Positions 36,723 to 48,190 of a DNA stretch of 64,000 nucleotides are shown here, in pieces. Position 1 is the first letter of the stretch. Each line of letters begins with the position of its first letter. The notes beneath the pieces were generated by a model. It worked only from the letters and a program-made list of their open reading frames with translations, did no database searches and was not told the origin of the DNA. Made by a program: the position numbers and the translations under genes. Source of the stretch: Pyrenophora tritici-repentis (taxonomy: Eukaryota > Ascomycota > Dothideomycetes > Pleosporales > Pleosporaceae); contig NC_089391.1 in NCBI RefSeq assembly GCF_003171515.1, forward strand, positions 4,774,001 to 4,838,000. Direction: 5' to 3'.

Positions 36723-38159
36723 TCATGGGAGCTTTTTGTGAACAGTGAATGAAATGGCTTGTGTAATGCTTCTTCTTCTTCTTCTTCTTCTTCTTTTCCT
36801 TGACCATTCCGCCTCAGCCTCAACCTTCTCCTTGGCTTCTTCCTCAGTCAATTCCTCCTTGACCACTTCTCTTCCATCATCCAGCTGGCTTGCCCAAGTG
36901 CAACACTTGTCAAACCTCTGTTCGATACCCTCAGTGGGTTTTCCCTTTGTGCCCGCAGTGGGTCTTCCGCAGGGTTGTGTCTGTACCCTTTGTGGGTCTG
37001 CCCTCATTTGTACCCAAGCGGGTTTGATTGCGTTGCCTTCAATCAAAGGCAGTGTTGTTTCCTCCTTGTTGTTTATCCAAATCCCCCCTTCTAGAACTTG
37101 CATGAGGCGAAAATTTCCACTTCGGCAAGTTTGCTTGATCGGCACGAAGGCTGTCTTGGTGCCTAGTCTTGTTCGCATCGTCACCCTGACAAGGTGGATT
37201 GCCTTGAGGTACGGGAGTGCGCTGGTGTGAAGGACCAGGTTGGGTGCGACGACCTAGCTTCTTGGGCATGGGATCGTCGAATTCAGGGAATTCTAGGTAC
37301 GCCCAAGCTTGGAACCAGTCCGCTAGGTGCTCCTGGAGGAAATTTCCTGTATTCTTCGCGTCCTTTCCGTTAGGGGTTGACAACAAGTACGTTATTTGCT
37401 GCAACCCTCATGAAGGTACATCGGTTTGCAAAGGCCGAGTTGGTCATTCTTCCCGGCTCCATACTTCCAGGGGTAAACACAATCCTCACCCCAGCCACCA
37501 CCAAATCCGAGTGGATGATAGCGCGCAGCGGTGGGATCGAATTCCATCTCGAGAAGACGCTGCAACGAGTTTCTCATCACGGCGAAACGTTGCCTCTTCG
37601 TCAGAGGGGCGTTGGAACTTCCCTGTGAATTGGTCGATGCGGCAGCCCGCCCGAGAGGTGTATTGACGACGAGCGGAGCATACCTAGTCATCTCAGGCTT
37701 CGGAGCATGGGGTAGGCTCGGGTATTTAGGGTTCTTTCCCTGTCCGACCTTGGGAGTGTCGTCTTTTTCGGTCGTAACACTAGACAGTGTCGGAGAAGAA
37801 GGATTCTCTGCCTTGAAATTGGCCGACCGCTTCGCATCTGCCTTTGCCCTGATCCGTTGGCAACGCTGTAACTCATCGTTCGCGGCCTCCATCTCCGCTT
37901 TGGCTCGTGCCATTAGGGCCTCCAATTCTTCCACGGTTTTTTCTATTGGCCCACTCGGGTCCTCATCACTATGTGCACTATGCTGTGTGGGCGTACGACC
38001 GCGCCGACGTGGGGAGCTGTCAATGCGGTATTCATCCGACTGCGCGGAATGATCTCGCCGGTGATGTTCGTGTCCACGTCGTCGGTTGTCGTTAGACGGG
38101 CTGTAACCACGTCGGTTGTGGTCGGGCGGGCTTCTGGAAAGACTGTTAGCTATGGGCAT
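36723..38159 (-). CDS. Unrecognised arginine- and proline-rich protein, model uncertain
   Basis: The clearest part is 38159-37392 (255 codons). It has an Arg/His/Asp-rich start (NRRRGHEHHRRDHSAQSDEY), a helix EKTVEELEALMARAKAEMEA, and a conserved-looking end TKRQRFAVMRNSLQRLLEME followed by a Gly/Trp segment. Coding-like sequence then continues in two other frames down to 36723: HLADWFQAWAYLEFPEFDDP, then an acidic and Lys-rich tail (VVKEELTEEEAKEKVEAEAE) ending in an Arg run. A phase-consistent 91-nt intron (GTGACG to GTTCTAG, about 37184-37094) could link the last two. The first change of frame near 37400 has no good intron and may be an indel. Upstream, an ATG near 38281 followed by Pro/Gly-rich codons may be a first exon. 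No family recognised. Confidence 0.4.
36769..36796 (+). repeat. (CTT)n microsatellite
   Basis: About nine CTT units on the plus strand. On the minus strand they read as part of the arginine run at the C-terminus of the unknown gene covering this point. Confidence 0.8.
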
Positions 38160-38988
38160 ATATAAAGGCGTTTATGAGAAGGCTTATGTTGCGATCCATG
38201 GGATGTGGGCGGCCTTGTGGGCTGGTCATTTCGACCGGAAGGTGGGTACCCAGGATGACCAGGTGGATTGCCGTACGCCATGGTCGCAATCTCGAGCTTT
38301 GTTAGTACAGAGACACAGCAAATCAACAAATGGGGAACATACCGGGATAGAGATTGATTGTGATGTGGTGTGGAGGAGAGAAAGCAAAAGGTGCGATCCG
38401 AAAACGTTTGTGTGCGGGCAACTATGCTAGCGTGAAAGCGCTCTAGGCAACAGTGACGAGAAGACGATGTGACGGGACGGTGAAGGTGAGTATTTACTCA
38501 ATGGAACTCTTCGCACCGCTCAAAACAAGGATAAGCTGTAGGAGATAGGCAGTATTTCTGTATAGCTTGTCGTAATCATACATCCTATGCTACGTTACAC
38601 ACATTACACATGTTGGGATGTATAGATCTGTAGCCCAGAATATACTCGCAACGTGCGAATAAAACGTAAGCGTGGCGGCTACAATGCCGTGGCATATATA
38701 GAAAGTAGAAATGCAGATACAGACAAGGCAGCTACAGAGCAAGAGAGAGCAATGATAACAGCGGCGATGACACATTGAATACGACAAGAGCGGCGACCGG
38801 TACACTGAAGCTGGCCATCTACGTCCTGTAAACTTATCAGAACATCAAACAATTCAAACTCTCTGTTGTTACTCATCAAACAGGTGGTACACCTTCGATG
38901 ATATTTTGCTGTAAAATACAGAAATCCATCCTCTCAGAGATGCATCTCATCCAAATCACAGATCAAACATAGGCTGGCCTGGATCTTA

Positions 38989-40558
38989 TTATCCACCACC
39001 CCTCCCAGGTCCTCTCCTAAACTCGTCGGAAGTTTCCTTCATCCGAGCTTTCTCGAGCTCCTGCAACAACTTTGTTGCCTTGTCCAGTTGTTTCCTCGCA
39101 TCCTCCAACTGATTGTTCGCAACCACTACTGGTGGTGTCTCCTCTGCATCCTCATCCTGTTTGATAAACACGTCCTTGGGAGCTTGGTCCTCATCGGCCA
39201 ACCCCATGTTCCACCTCAAGTTCTCAGAGGACCTAGCCGGTTCATATGCCCTTCCTTGGAATCCTCCCGATTGGGGATCGCTGCCGAAGCTGATACGCGG
39301 TGTTGTATCGAACTTTCCAGGACCTGAATTGTACCCTTGCATGGATTTGTGAGTGTTGTCACTATAATGGCCCACAGGGTATCCACCATCATGGTTTGCG
39401 ACATATCCACTATTGTACGTTGCAAGACGTCTGCCCTCGTGGGTTGCAGAACGTCCGCCATAGCGGCCTGCCAGGGATCTGTCACACTGTAACCCGACGT
39501 TGGATGGCCGATCGGGGCTCGTGTCGTAAGCGTAGGAACCGGTGGGCGCACCACCGCGATCGTAGCCGTATGGAGGCTCAGGTACGTTAGCACCACGACG
39601 GTACCCACGGTCGAAGGACTGGTCAGAATCCATCTCATAACGACGGCGAGGCATAGGTGCCTTACTACCGAAATGATCATATTGATTATCATAGGGATCA
39701 GGATAGCGCAGATGAGTGCTACGACCGGCTCTTAGCTCTCGGGCCTCGTTCTGGTATCTGCCGCGTTCGGCCCGGAGGTAGGCGACTTCGCTCTTCAGAT
39801 CCGACACCTGATCTTTTAGACGTTTATGTTCTCGCGCATTCGGCTCGTCGTCTTCGTCGTCGTGTCGACGCTTGCTACTCTTGGGGGGGTTCGGCCGAGG
39901 TTCCGGCTTAGGCTTTTCAGAAGTGACCTTCCAGCGATCCGGTATGTACCTCAGGGTGACACCAGCAGGTACCACAATCTCATCGGTGTCCTTTTGGGCA
40001 TGAGGAAAAGAGGTGAATCTGTGGTCGGTCTGCGCCAAGACTGTTTGCTCTTCTCGAGTCGGTCTGATTTGCACCCCTACCGGGAGATAGGGAGTGTCCT
40101 TTCTGTCGGCAACCGATATGTACATCTGGATCGTCTTCTTCCAAAAATTGGCAGTGGCATAGATCCATGGACATTCCTATCATGTGGAGTTAGTACTGTC
40201 TCTTTGATGGGAATCTCATGACTTACCCTATCGGGATGGCCGTGTTCTGCGGCACCACCACACCATCCACAGTTGCATCGTTTGGGATGATTCTTCCGCG
40301 AAGCTCCACAACGGAAGCAGTGTTCTTTTGCATTCGCTGTCCTCACGTGTCGGTTCATGGAGAACCGGACATGATCGTCCACATTTATACAGACCCGCGG
40401 GGGAATGTATCTTTTCGGCTCAAATCTGAGCAGATCTAGCTGCAACTTAGCCTTCTACGTTCAGACCAAATATCTCAGAATCACTTACTCTCGCCTATTT
40501 TAGGCATGCGCTCGTAGGCGCTGCTGTCGAGTCCGGGAACCTGATTAACACGAGCCAT
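38989..40558 (-). CDS. Unrecognised protein with a Cys/His metal-binding-like cluster (488 aa)
   Basis: Exons 40558-40489, 40435-40227 and 40176-38989 join in phase (introns 53 and 50 nt). Residues 63-95 hold C63-x2-C66, C77-x-C79-x2-C82, H88, H90 and C95 (HCFRCGASRKNHPKRC, then NCGWCGGAAEHGHPDRECPW), which looks like a compact zinc-binding knuckle split by the second intron. Next come a conserved-looking segment (YISVADRKDTPYLPVGVQIR), a basic stretch, and a probable coiled coil (HKRLKDQVSDLKSEVAYLRA). The rest is low-complexity, rich in Tyr, Gly and Arg, ending in a second helix and an RRGPGRGGG tail. Nucleic-acid binding is plausible from composition only; no family recognised. It could derive from a gag-like or zinc-knuckle protein, but no reverse transcriptase is nearby. 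Confidence 0.6.
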
Positions 40559-41161
40559 TCTGCCGCGATTTTAGGTCACGGGGCGTGGGAGCTTGTGTTG
40601 AGTAGAGCGAAAGAGTGAGATCAGCCAAGCGAGAAGTGACAGCCCTTGAGCAAACACGCTAGTGCATTAGCTTGTGCACATGGCTCTCTGACTACCAGGG
40701 ACGTGCAAGGTTGATTGTGCGTGCAGTGGAGCTTTATTGGACGAAGCATTTACACTGACGGATGCAATTCACGCAATGGGCAATAAGCCTTTCCCATAGG
40801 AGCCAGCAAGGAGATATGTAAGCCTCGCCTGTCCATCACCTTGAGCATCGCCACATATTAGAAGGTAGTCCATCGTCTGAAGCATTGAGGTCTTGGACAA
40901 TCTCTTCCAATGTCTTAGTCCTTGACGATCACCGTTGTGTGACTACCTTGGTACTTAGACGAACATAGGGAGGTATCTCTTGACATAAAACATATATTAC
41001 AGTTGTACCAACATGCTAGAAAGAGGCCCATGATGGTGCAACTGTTTTGTTCATCGGGCCCACCGTATCTGGTCTCTCTGAAGGCAGTGACCCAGGCTAA
41101 GAGGAAGACGGGCGCCCTGGAGAATGGAGAACCCAGAAATTCCATTCAATCGGGTAAATAA

Positions 41162-42732
41162 ATGCTGCGCGAACAGCAGGACAAAGTCCGCATTGCTCAG
41201 CTTGATGCTGAAGTAGCACATATTGAGGCCGATGCTGCTTCTCCGTAGGCCAAGGCGGCGCAGATGGGAGCCGAGTACGCAGCCATACGTGCTAATATGG
41301 AACGAAGAGACCTAGAAGCTTCCACGGGTATCCATTTGCAGAGGTGACGCTAGTCTGGAAGGAGCCAAACCGTAGCGCGAGACATCTGTTGCCTGGAATG
41401 GCAGGAGCGTGCTGCTCCTCACCCACTCCACCACCCAGCCAATACAACGCAGTTCAAGATAGCGAGGCTCATCGATGCTCTGTGTTATGCCGAACACTTC
41501 AAATTGAACCCTTCCTCATCTTAGGATGACGATGAAATCGATGAAGCACATCGCGATGCAAGATCTAAATACGACCTCGCGCGACTCCAAGAACAAGAAT
41601 TTGAGGACCCCAATGGAATTTGGCAGACTGCGATGGAGAGTGCGCACACTCTCCGCTATGATATGGCGAAGACAGCGGCAATATGTACAAGTGTGCAAGA
41701 GGCGACAACACGCAAGCTGTCGGGTGAGCATCACCATGCAGTTTATCGAGATTACCGACTAACACACCCTCAGGGCTGGCAGATGAACAGATTCGCGCGG
41801 CGAAAGCGGGATATGCGGATTGCGGGACTACCATCGCTGGACTTCGCGATCGCATCAGACAACTCCACGATGATGTTGAAGAGTGGGAAACCAAGCACAC
41901 GGAATGTTCGGAGCAAGAGAAAACACTGGATCAAGTTCAGAAGCGGCTCGAAGGACTCCAACAGGAGAGCAATGCTCAGAAGGGAACACTCCAGAGGGAA
42001 ATTGATGCCCACAGGAGAACCCGAGAAGAACTAGATGAGCGCAACACCCAGACGGAGAAGTTGCAGAAGCTTATCGATGCCCACATGGGAACTATACAAC
42101 GACTCCAGGAGGAGGCTGTCGCCTACAAGAGCGATATACAGCGCCTCAAAGCGCCGGCTCAGCAAGACGCCGCCTCTATGACACAATCTCAGAGACCGGT
42201 TGAACCCGAAAACTCGCCGCTGGAAGAACTTCGAAAGGTCGAAAAAGATATTTCGCATCTATGCACTCATATCAAACTGATCGTCGACGATCTCTCACGC
42301 ACCGATCCTGATTTAAATGCAAAGTACGAACGCATGTTGAAATTGATAGCGACCAGGACGCATCATGATATCCGAAGATCCATCGGCGATCCGAATCAAA
42401 ACGCATCGCTGACAGACCTCGTTCGAGAGGCGCTGATCAGCCATGATGTCCTCTACATTACCTGTGGAGAAATAGAGCAGGCGCTTCGGCGAATGGCTGT
42501 CAACGTTGAAGAATGGACGAAAGCTGTGGATGAGATCGCGGAAGACGGCAGGGAATGGGAGCAGGACTGCCTGGCAGTTATGGAGAATGCAAAGGGTGAA
42601 AATGCGACTGCGGTTGCGCGCCATTCCGACTTGATCAAGAAGCTTGACGCGAAAGACAAAGTCATTGTCCGGCTCCGGGCTATGTTGGAAAGCATTCTGG
42701 ACGAAGATGTGGCAGGGGCATCTGATATATGA
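41162..42732 (+). CDS. Coiled-coil protein of unknown function, 5' end unresolved
   Basis: Exons 41525-41723 and 41774-42732 (50-nt intron, phase 1) give at least 385 residues. From about 41790 to 42170 the product is a long coiled coil (AGLRDRIRQLHDDVEEWETK, then QREIDAHRRTREELDERNTQ). The C-terminal part is helical and ends RAMLESILDEDVAGASDI. A protein-like 5' frame from an ATG at 41162 (VRIAQLDAEVAHIEADAA) is interrupted by a TAG at 41246, one C-to-T change from a Gln codon, and I cannot splice it in phase to 41525. The gene is therefore either broken at its start or begins at an exon I missed. No family recognised. It is divergent in orientation from the Cys/His-cluster gene. Confidence 0.5.
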
Positions 42733-43225
42733 TTTGTGAGGCTTGCTAAAAGCATTGATTACCAAATAGTTAGGCCAATACAAATGTGCATTTGATGTTT
42801 TGTGCCAAGCTTGATAGAACGTGTTCTCACTTTTCACCGTTGAACCGTCCCAATTAGGCTAGCCCCATAACGAAGGTGCTTGCCTCATCTACACGCACTT
42901 GCCCTCGATTGCTTCCACACCATCTACACCGTTCTGCTACTCCAAGCCATGACGAAGAGCAGCACCACGTCGGCGCAACCGCTGCATGACAGCGCCAGGT
43001 GAGTAACGTCAGTGATTGGTGCAACCGTAGCATTCTAACCATGCCACAGCGATTCTGACGAGCGCCCAAGTAGCCGTGCTGCAATGCCACCGCTACCAAA
43101 ACCCGCCTCAAAGGCCGTCACAAAAAGGAAATCCGGGCATAACCTGTCGAAATTTGTTGTCAACAACGAGAACTCAGTCATGAGCAGACTTGTCAACAAT
43201 CAAATCAATCAATCATGAAGCTCGA

Positions 43226-43277
43226 GATTGGTTTGATTGACAATTTTTTGGCGTCGTGATTGATTTGATTGATTTGA
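43226..43277 (+). repeat. Internal 52-bp direct repeat of the MITE, copy 1
   Basis: Begins GATTGGTTTGATTGACAATT and ends GATTTGATTGATTTGA. It differs from copy 2 at 43482-43533 by a single base (GGCGTC versus GGAGTC). Confidence 0.85.
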
Positions 43278-43481
43278 TAGCCCCCCAAAAACTGATTGAT
43301 TGACGATTGATTGACTGATTGATGGTGTATGAGTTATTACCTAATTGGGTTAGACTATTGCCCGATTTGGAGTTTTGAGTGGATTAACCCGGGCAATGTC
43401 GACACCAATATTGAGACCAATGTTGAGACCAATGTTGACACCATCAATCATGTCAATCAATCAATCAATCACGACTCTGCA

Positions 43482-43533
43482 GATTGGTTTGATTGACAAT
43501 TTTTTGGAGTCGTGATTGATTTGATTGATTTGA
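43482..43533 (+). repeat. Internal 52-bp direct repeat of the MITE, copy 2
   Basis: Same orientation as copy 1, 256 bp downstream, one mismatch. The pair suggests an internal duplication during the history of the element. Confidence 0.85.
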
Positions 43534-45766
43534 GGTTTTTTTGGGCGTCCGAGTGATTGATTGATGGATTGATTGATTGTTGACAAGTCTGGTCATGAGT
43601 GAGTATCGCCCGGGGCAAACACCCTTTGATGACAGAGGACCGTTTCCCCAACACGTGGTGAATGTTCTGAAGAAGAGATCCGCACCAAAACGAACTCCGG
43701 CTGTATCAAGGTAAGCTCGGCGACATGATCTCACTCTTCCAGTCACTGACTTGAATAGCAGCGTGCCTAGAATTCGACAACAAACACAAGACCTTTTGCT
43801 GTCGAATCTCTCGTCACAAGATACTGTTAGAGCGCAGTTAGAGGCACGGTCGCCTCTTGATGACACCGCATCGGTACAGCACACAGACTCTATCATGTCT
43901 GATCCAGTGGTTTCGACTAGAGGAAATACACCCAATCGGGTACAACGAGCTCCAACTTCTGATCAGGTCGTCCCGGATGAAGTAGAGACGACCAATCGGG
44001 TACAGCAAGCTCTAGATTTGGAACCGCTCGTCGATATGGCTACCGGTAGCCCCTAAGACCAGGCCACCCAGTTGGGAGAATACGTACTCGTATCAAATCA
44101 GGAGTCTGAACCCGCTGCAATCCCGACTGGGCACCATTACAGCTTGTATGACGAGCCTACACCCACAGTCGAAGCTATTGCAGAAGCCAAGAGGGGTAAA
44201 GCTCGTGCGATAACACCGGCCACTGAGCGTCACTCGTCGCGAGCGGCGAGCCGCCAAGCAAGTCAGTGGCCAGACATCGAGCATGCCGAAATACATGTCA
44301 ACACCGGGCCGATAGACGCGAATATGCTCGTGGCACTTGATGCGAAGAAAATCTCAGAGGACGGTCTGACGGTGCTAGCTGCACACGCATGGCAAACAGC
44401 GAAGGAGTACCACTGGCCCATCACTAAACGCATGAATGAGACGAAATGGCTGATGATCGGCTTGCCTTTTCTTTTAAGCATACCCAAGGAGCTCACCGAT
44501 GAGCTCTTTGGCGGAAACTTGGCTTCTGCTCTCCTGCAGCATCGCAACGATTACGTTCAGGGGCTTTTCGCCGACGGCAGCACCTGGACAGACAACCACA
44601 ACACGCGGTTACCTTGCATATACATACGTATGTTGTACGATTCGAAAACAGGTCGGTCTCTTGCGCCGAATGAACTGTTTGCAGTGTTGTACCGGCTTCG
44701 TCTGTATGCAAAGGAGCACCTCACAGATGAAGAGATTGATCTTGTCGTAGCCGTGGACGAGCAGCCTGCTTTTGTCCAAGGCAAGCATCGGCACGTCGAG
44801 GAGGGAGGGAGACACTTCTTCGGCGGCAAGTTCGCGGATGAACATTCCAACAACCGCGCTCGTCAGTTACTATCGTTTTGTGACTCGTGCCAAGAATGGC
44901 TCGATCTCGTCCCACCCATGGACCGAAGCAATCCAATTGGGTTTCCATTCGCCTATGTAGGTTACGCCATGACCTTTTCCAAGAGGATAGTCCAACACAA
45001 TAGTGAGAACACCAGCGGCTCAAGGTGGTTCATGAACCTTTTTCTGTCAGCTTGCAGTGTAGTTCTGAACGATGGTCACACCCGCTGGGGTTTCTCTTCG
45101 CACGTCATTGGCTACTGCAAGAGCGAGGAAGAGGTAGCTGCCGCCGAGGCATTAATGACTGCACTCACTGGCGCATGGTATGAAACAGGCACCGGCTTTG
45201 GTATGCACCCGTCTGGAGAGAACGTCTTCAGCGCCGAAGTCCGCACAATGTCATACCGCGAGGGGCAGGAGGTATGGAAGGTATGCCAAAGGTTCCGCGA
45301 TGAACATACGCCCTATCTGAAGAACGAATCGTTGGAGATTCAGAGGATCGAGGCATACCCCGAAAGATGCAAGCAGCGCCGTGCAGCATTGCGAGCGGAG
45401 CGGCCGGACCTGCTTGAAGAGGCGCGCATCATCAAAGAACGTGTGACAGCCGAGAAGAACCGTATTCGTCGGGAGATATCCGGGCATATGACTAGAATTT
45501 ACGAAGCATACAGCAAGGCACAAGCGGCAGACCCAGATTCAAATGAGCTGGTAGTTCTTCGGAAGAGGCACATGGATTTACATGAGAAAGTGAGGAATCT
45601 TGGACCAGTGACCGACATCCCAGCCACTGGTCGGCAGAGTGAACCGCAATGTGGCTCAGATATTGAGTCTATCTTTCCTGGTACAGACCCGGTAGTTCCC
45701 AGCATACATCCTATGGGGGAGGCTGTAGCAGGCTCGAGTAGGGGCAATCCCCAGGGAGATAGGTGA

Positions 45767-46682
45767 ACACGATTGTGAAGAAGACTTGGTGGGATTAGTC
45801 GCAGCTGCTCCCAATACTAGTTTTTTCTTTTCAATGACATCCTCGTTTGTTTATTCCCGTATGTGACAATAGCTCTCAATACAAAATAAATAGCCCTATT
45901 TGCTAGAATTAATCTCTGAAATGAGGCCTCTCGCTGGTATCTTGCCTCTGAAAACGCCATGTGTCACCGGCCGTCGTGCTGCAACCATGTAGTGTAACTT
46001 TCCTCGGACTGCTACTCCCACCTTAATTTTCCAGAACAACACCGGACGATGCAACTTTTGAAGTTGATGCGATGACGGCTTGGTAATGGTCTCGAAACAT
46101 GAGTGAATAATCTGAGTTCAGAAACATACTTGCTGTAGCCTAACAGGAGAAAAAACCGTGTGAGTTCAACAATATGCCGGCTAGTGATAGCGGATGAGAT
46201 TTTGAGTAATTGCATGCAGATAAGTCGCGTCCCCTGACTCGCATCTCCAAGCATCCATCCACATCCATCATATCGATTACCAACTTCATCGTGACAACCT
46301 CCCCCACTACAGACCCAGATATGGTTTCCTAGAATAGCATTAGCCAGCGAAATGCGGAGAAGACGATGCGCATTTGCTCGGGAAGCCCGCTCCAGGGAAA
46401 CTGCGGGGTTGCGTCTGATCATGCGATTTCCCTTTTACGTGTAACGGACTACCGTAGACAAGCGGCAGTAGTTTGCCCGACGTGCAAATCCCTGCCATCT
46501 TGCGCTACCCCAAAACAGGTCAGGTCAGCAAGAGCAATGCAGCTACGTCCAAGTAAGCCGCCCAAGCTTTTTCTTGGGAACCCCCCCCCCTCCCCCCCCA
46601 AGACCGTACCGGCGTGTTGATCAATTGCTTCGCCTTGCTTCGCCTTGCTGTGTTCTTCTCTCCTCCTACCCAAGCTGGAAAG
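45767..46682. other. Intergenic, promoter of the MFS transporter
   Basis: No gene seen. It ends with a C-rich tract (46581-46599) and a tandem GCTTCGCCTT repeat (about 46627-46647) just ahead of the transporter start. Confidence 0.5.
46581..46599 (+). repeat. C10-T-C8 homopyrimidine tract
   Basis: Eighteen cytosines interrupted by one T, about 85 bp upstream of the transporter ATG. The minus strand is guanine-rich enough to form a G-quadruplex. Confidence 0.85.
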
Positions 46683-48190
46683 ATGGCGCAACAGCGTGGT
46701 GTTGACATGGGCGAGAAGGACCTGGAGAAATACACGGTAAGCACTCGGATCGTCGTTAGACTACACGCAATCTAAACACACAACTGCAGGAGAGCCAGCA
46801 CGTCAACGCTGTAGAAGATGAAATCGACTCCCCTGCCGTCCGCGCTCTCATCTGGAAGCAAGACCTCCGCATCATTCCCCTCGCTGCAGGAATCTACCTC
46901 CTCTGCTTCCTCGACCGCTCAAACATTGGCAATGCCAAGACGCTCAACGCCAATGCGGGTGAATCGCTGCTCCAACAGACGCACATGACGAATTACCAGT
47001 ACATCATTGCGCTCATGGTGTTTCTTATTGCATACGCCATATTCGAGGTGCCCAGTAACTACTTCCTCAAGAAATTGAAGCCGAGTCGTTGGATTGCGTT
47101 CCTCATGTTGGGATGGGGTGCGTGTACCATGGGTCTTGGCGGTGCGCAGAACTACGCTACAGTTACCGCTGTGAGGTTTCTGCTCGGCATGTTTGAAGCG
47201 GGGCTGTTTCCTGGTCTGGTTTACTACCTTACGTTTTGGTACCGCGCTCGTGAAAGGAGTATGCGTGTTGCCATCATCTTGGCGAGTGCAACACTAGCGG
47301 GTGCATTTGGAGGCGCCATCGCATACGGCGTCGGGCACATGAAGGACGTCCACGGTCTCGCAGCTTGGCGTTGGCTGTTCATTCTCGAGGGGATTCCGTC
47401 CTGTGTCTCGTCAGTCGCAGTGTGGTTTTTCCTGCCCGACTATCCAGAAGAGGCATCTTGGTTGTCGACTCCGGAGCGCGAACTGGCTGTGGCACGGCTC
47501 GAGAAGGAGGGATCAAAAGCCGATGACCCATCGCTAAACTGGAAGACGGCCAAGGCGACGATTCTCGATGCGCGCTTGTGGGTGCATTATATCATCTACT
47601 TTGGCATCTCAGCGCCATTCAGTTCTCTTTCTCTCTTTACTCCGACCATCACTGCGGGACTGGGATACGAAAACCTCCAAGCACAGCTCATGACGGTTCC
47701 TCCATATGCTGTTGCGTACGTCGTTTCCATCGTTACTGCTTGGTCTTCAGACTATTTCAATGCCCGCGCATTGCATTCTGCAGTTTTGTCTACCGTGGGC
47801 GCCATCGGCTTCCTCGCATCTGCGCTTCTTCCCGCAGAGTCATACCATGCGCGATACGGATGTCTGATTGTTGCCGCTAGCGGAGCATTCTCCTGCATTC
47901 CCCCGCTGCTGGGTTGGCTGAGTAGCAACATGCACAGCACTTCTGCTGCGGGCCTCGCCATTGCACTCAATGTCTCTTGGGGCGCTCCAGGCCAGATCTT
48001 GGGAGTGTGGATCTACAAGGCGAACGAGAAGAAGGACGGTTACCCAACGGGCCATTGGACAAACTTTGCCATGCTCATCATGGTTGCTGTGGGCTGTGTA
48101 GGCTTACGGTTCTATTATCAGTGGCGGAATAAGAGGATGCAGAGACTGGGTGGAGATGCAACGGGCATGGCTAGGGAGTTTAGCTATTGA
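46683..48190 (+). CDS. MFS transporter, allantoate/nicotinate permease type (484 aa)
   Basis: Exons 46683-46736 and 46790-48190 (53-nt intron, phase 0). The product has a short hydrophilic N-terminus, then KQDLRIIPLAAGIYLLCFLD and the family phrase FLDRSNIGNAK, typical of the anion:cation symporter group (Dal5, Tna1, Seo1). It has about twelve hydrophobic segments with a central cytosolic loop (residues about 225-255, PEEASWLSTPERELAVARLE). Members carry allantoate, ureidosuccinate, nicotinate, pantothenate or similar organic anions across the plasma membrane. The substrate cannot be told from sequence. The start is the ATG at 46683, because the frame upstream of exon 2 reaches a stop. Confidence 0.87.

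Larger units (their letters stand above)
43185..43591. mobile_element. 407-bp MITE with hAT-type ends
   Basis: The ends are inverted repeats beginning CAGACTTGTCAACAATCAA (19 bp perfect, then continuing as TCAATC-rich sequence). The insert is flanked by GTCATGAG at 43177-43184 and 43592-43599. An 8-bp duplication and ends starting CAG are typical of the hAT superfamily. There is no coding capacity. The body is built of TCAA/TTGA tetranucleotide arrays and holds two 52-bp direct repeats. Setting the element aside restores the host reading frame exactly. Confidence 0.88.
42949..45766 (+). pseudogene. Large unknown gene split by a MITE and a premature stop
   Basis: Coding pieces 42949-42998, 43050-43184, 43600-43710 and 43759-45766 restore one continuous frame of 768 codons if the 407-bp insertion and one copy of its 8-bp duplication are set aside (introns 51 and 48 nt). 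As found, translation runs from exon 2 into the insert and stops within about a dozen codons, and a further in-frame TAA lies at 44054. The intact downstream frame of about 570 codons holds a globular-looking domain (AKEYHWPITKRMNETKWLMI; HFFGGKFADEHSNNRARQLL; FPFAYVGYAMTFSKRIVQHN) and a basic helix near the end. An ATG at 43595, inside the second duplication, could start a shorter product, but that too meets the TAA. No family recognised. Confidence 0.6.

Noticed and set aside
36769..36796. Polyarginine tract as a functional nuclear signal
   Set aside because: Encoded by a CTT microsatellite at the end of an uncertain gene model, so no function can be claimed.
43185..43591. TCAATC arrays read as a CRISPR-like or satellite array
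   Set aside because: Units are 4-bp microsatellite words without spacers; terminal inverted repeats and an 8-bp duplication show a MITE.
44072..45766. Independent 564-codon gene starting at 44072
   Set aside because: The codon there is TTG and the frame continues upstream through the TAA at 44054 into exon 3 of a larger gene.
36723..45766. Block interpreted as a retrotransposon because of the Cys/His knuckle
   Set aside because: No reverse transcriptase, integrase or long terminal repeats were seen, and the genes are spliced and on both strands.
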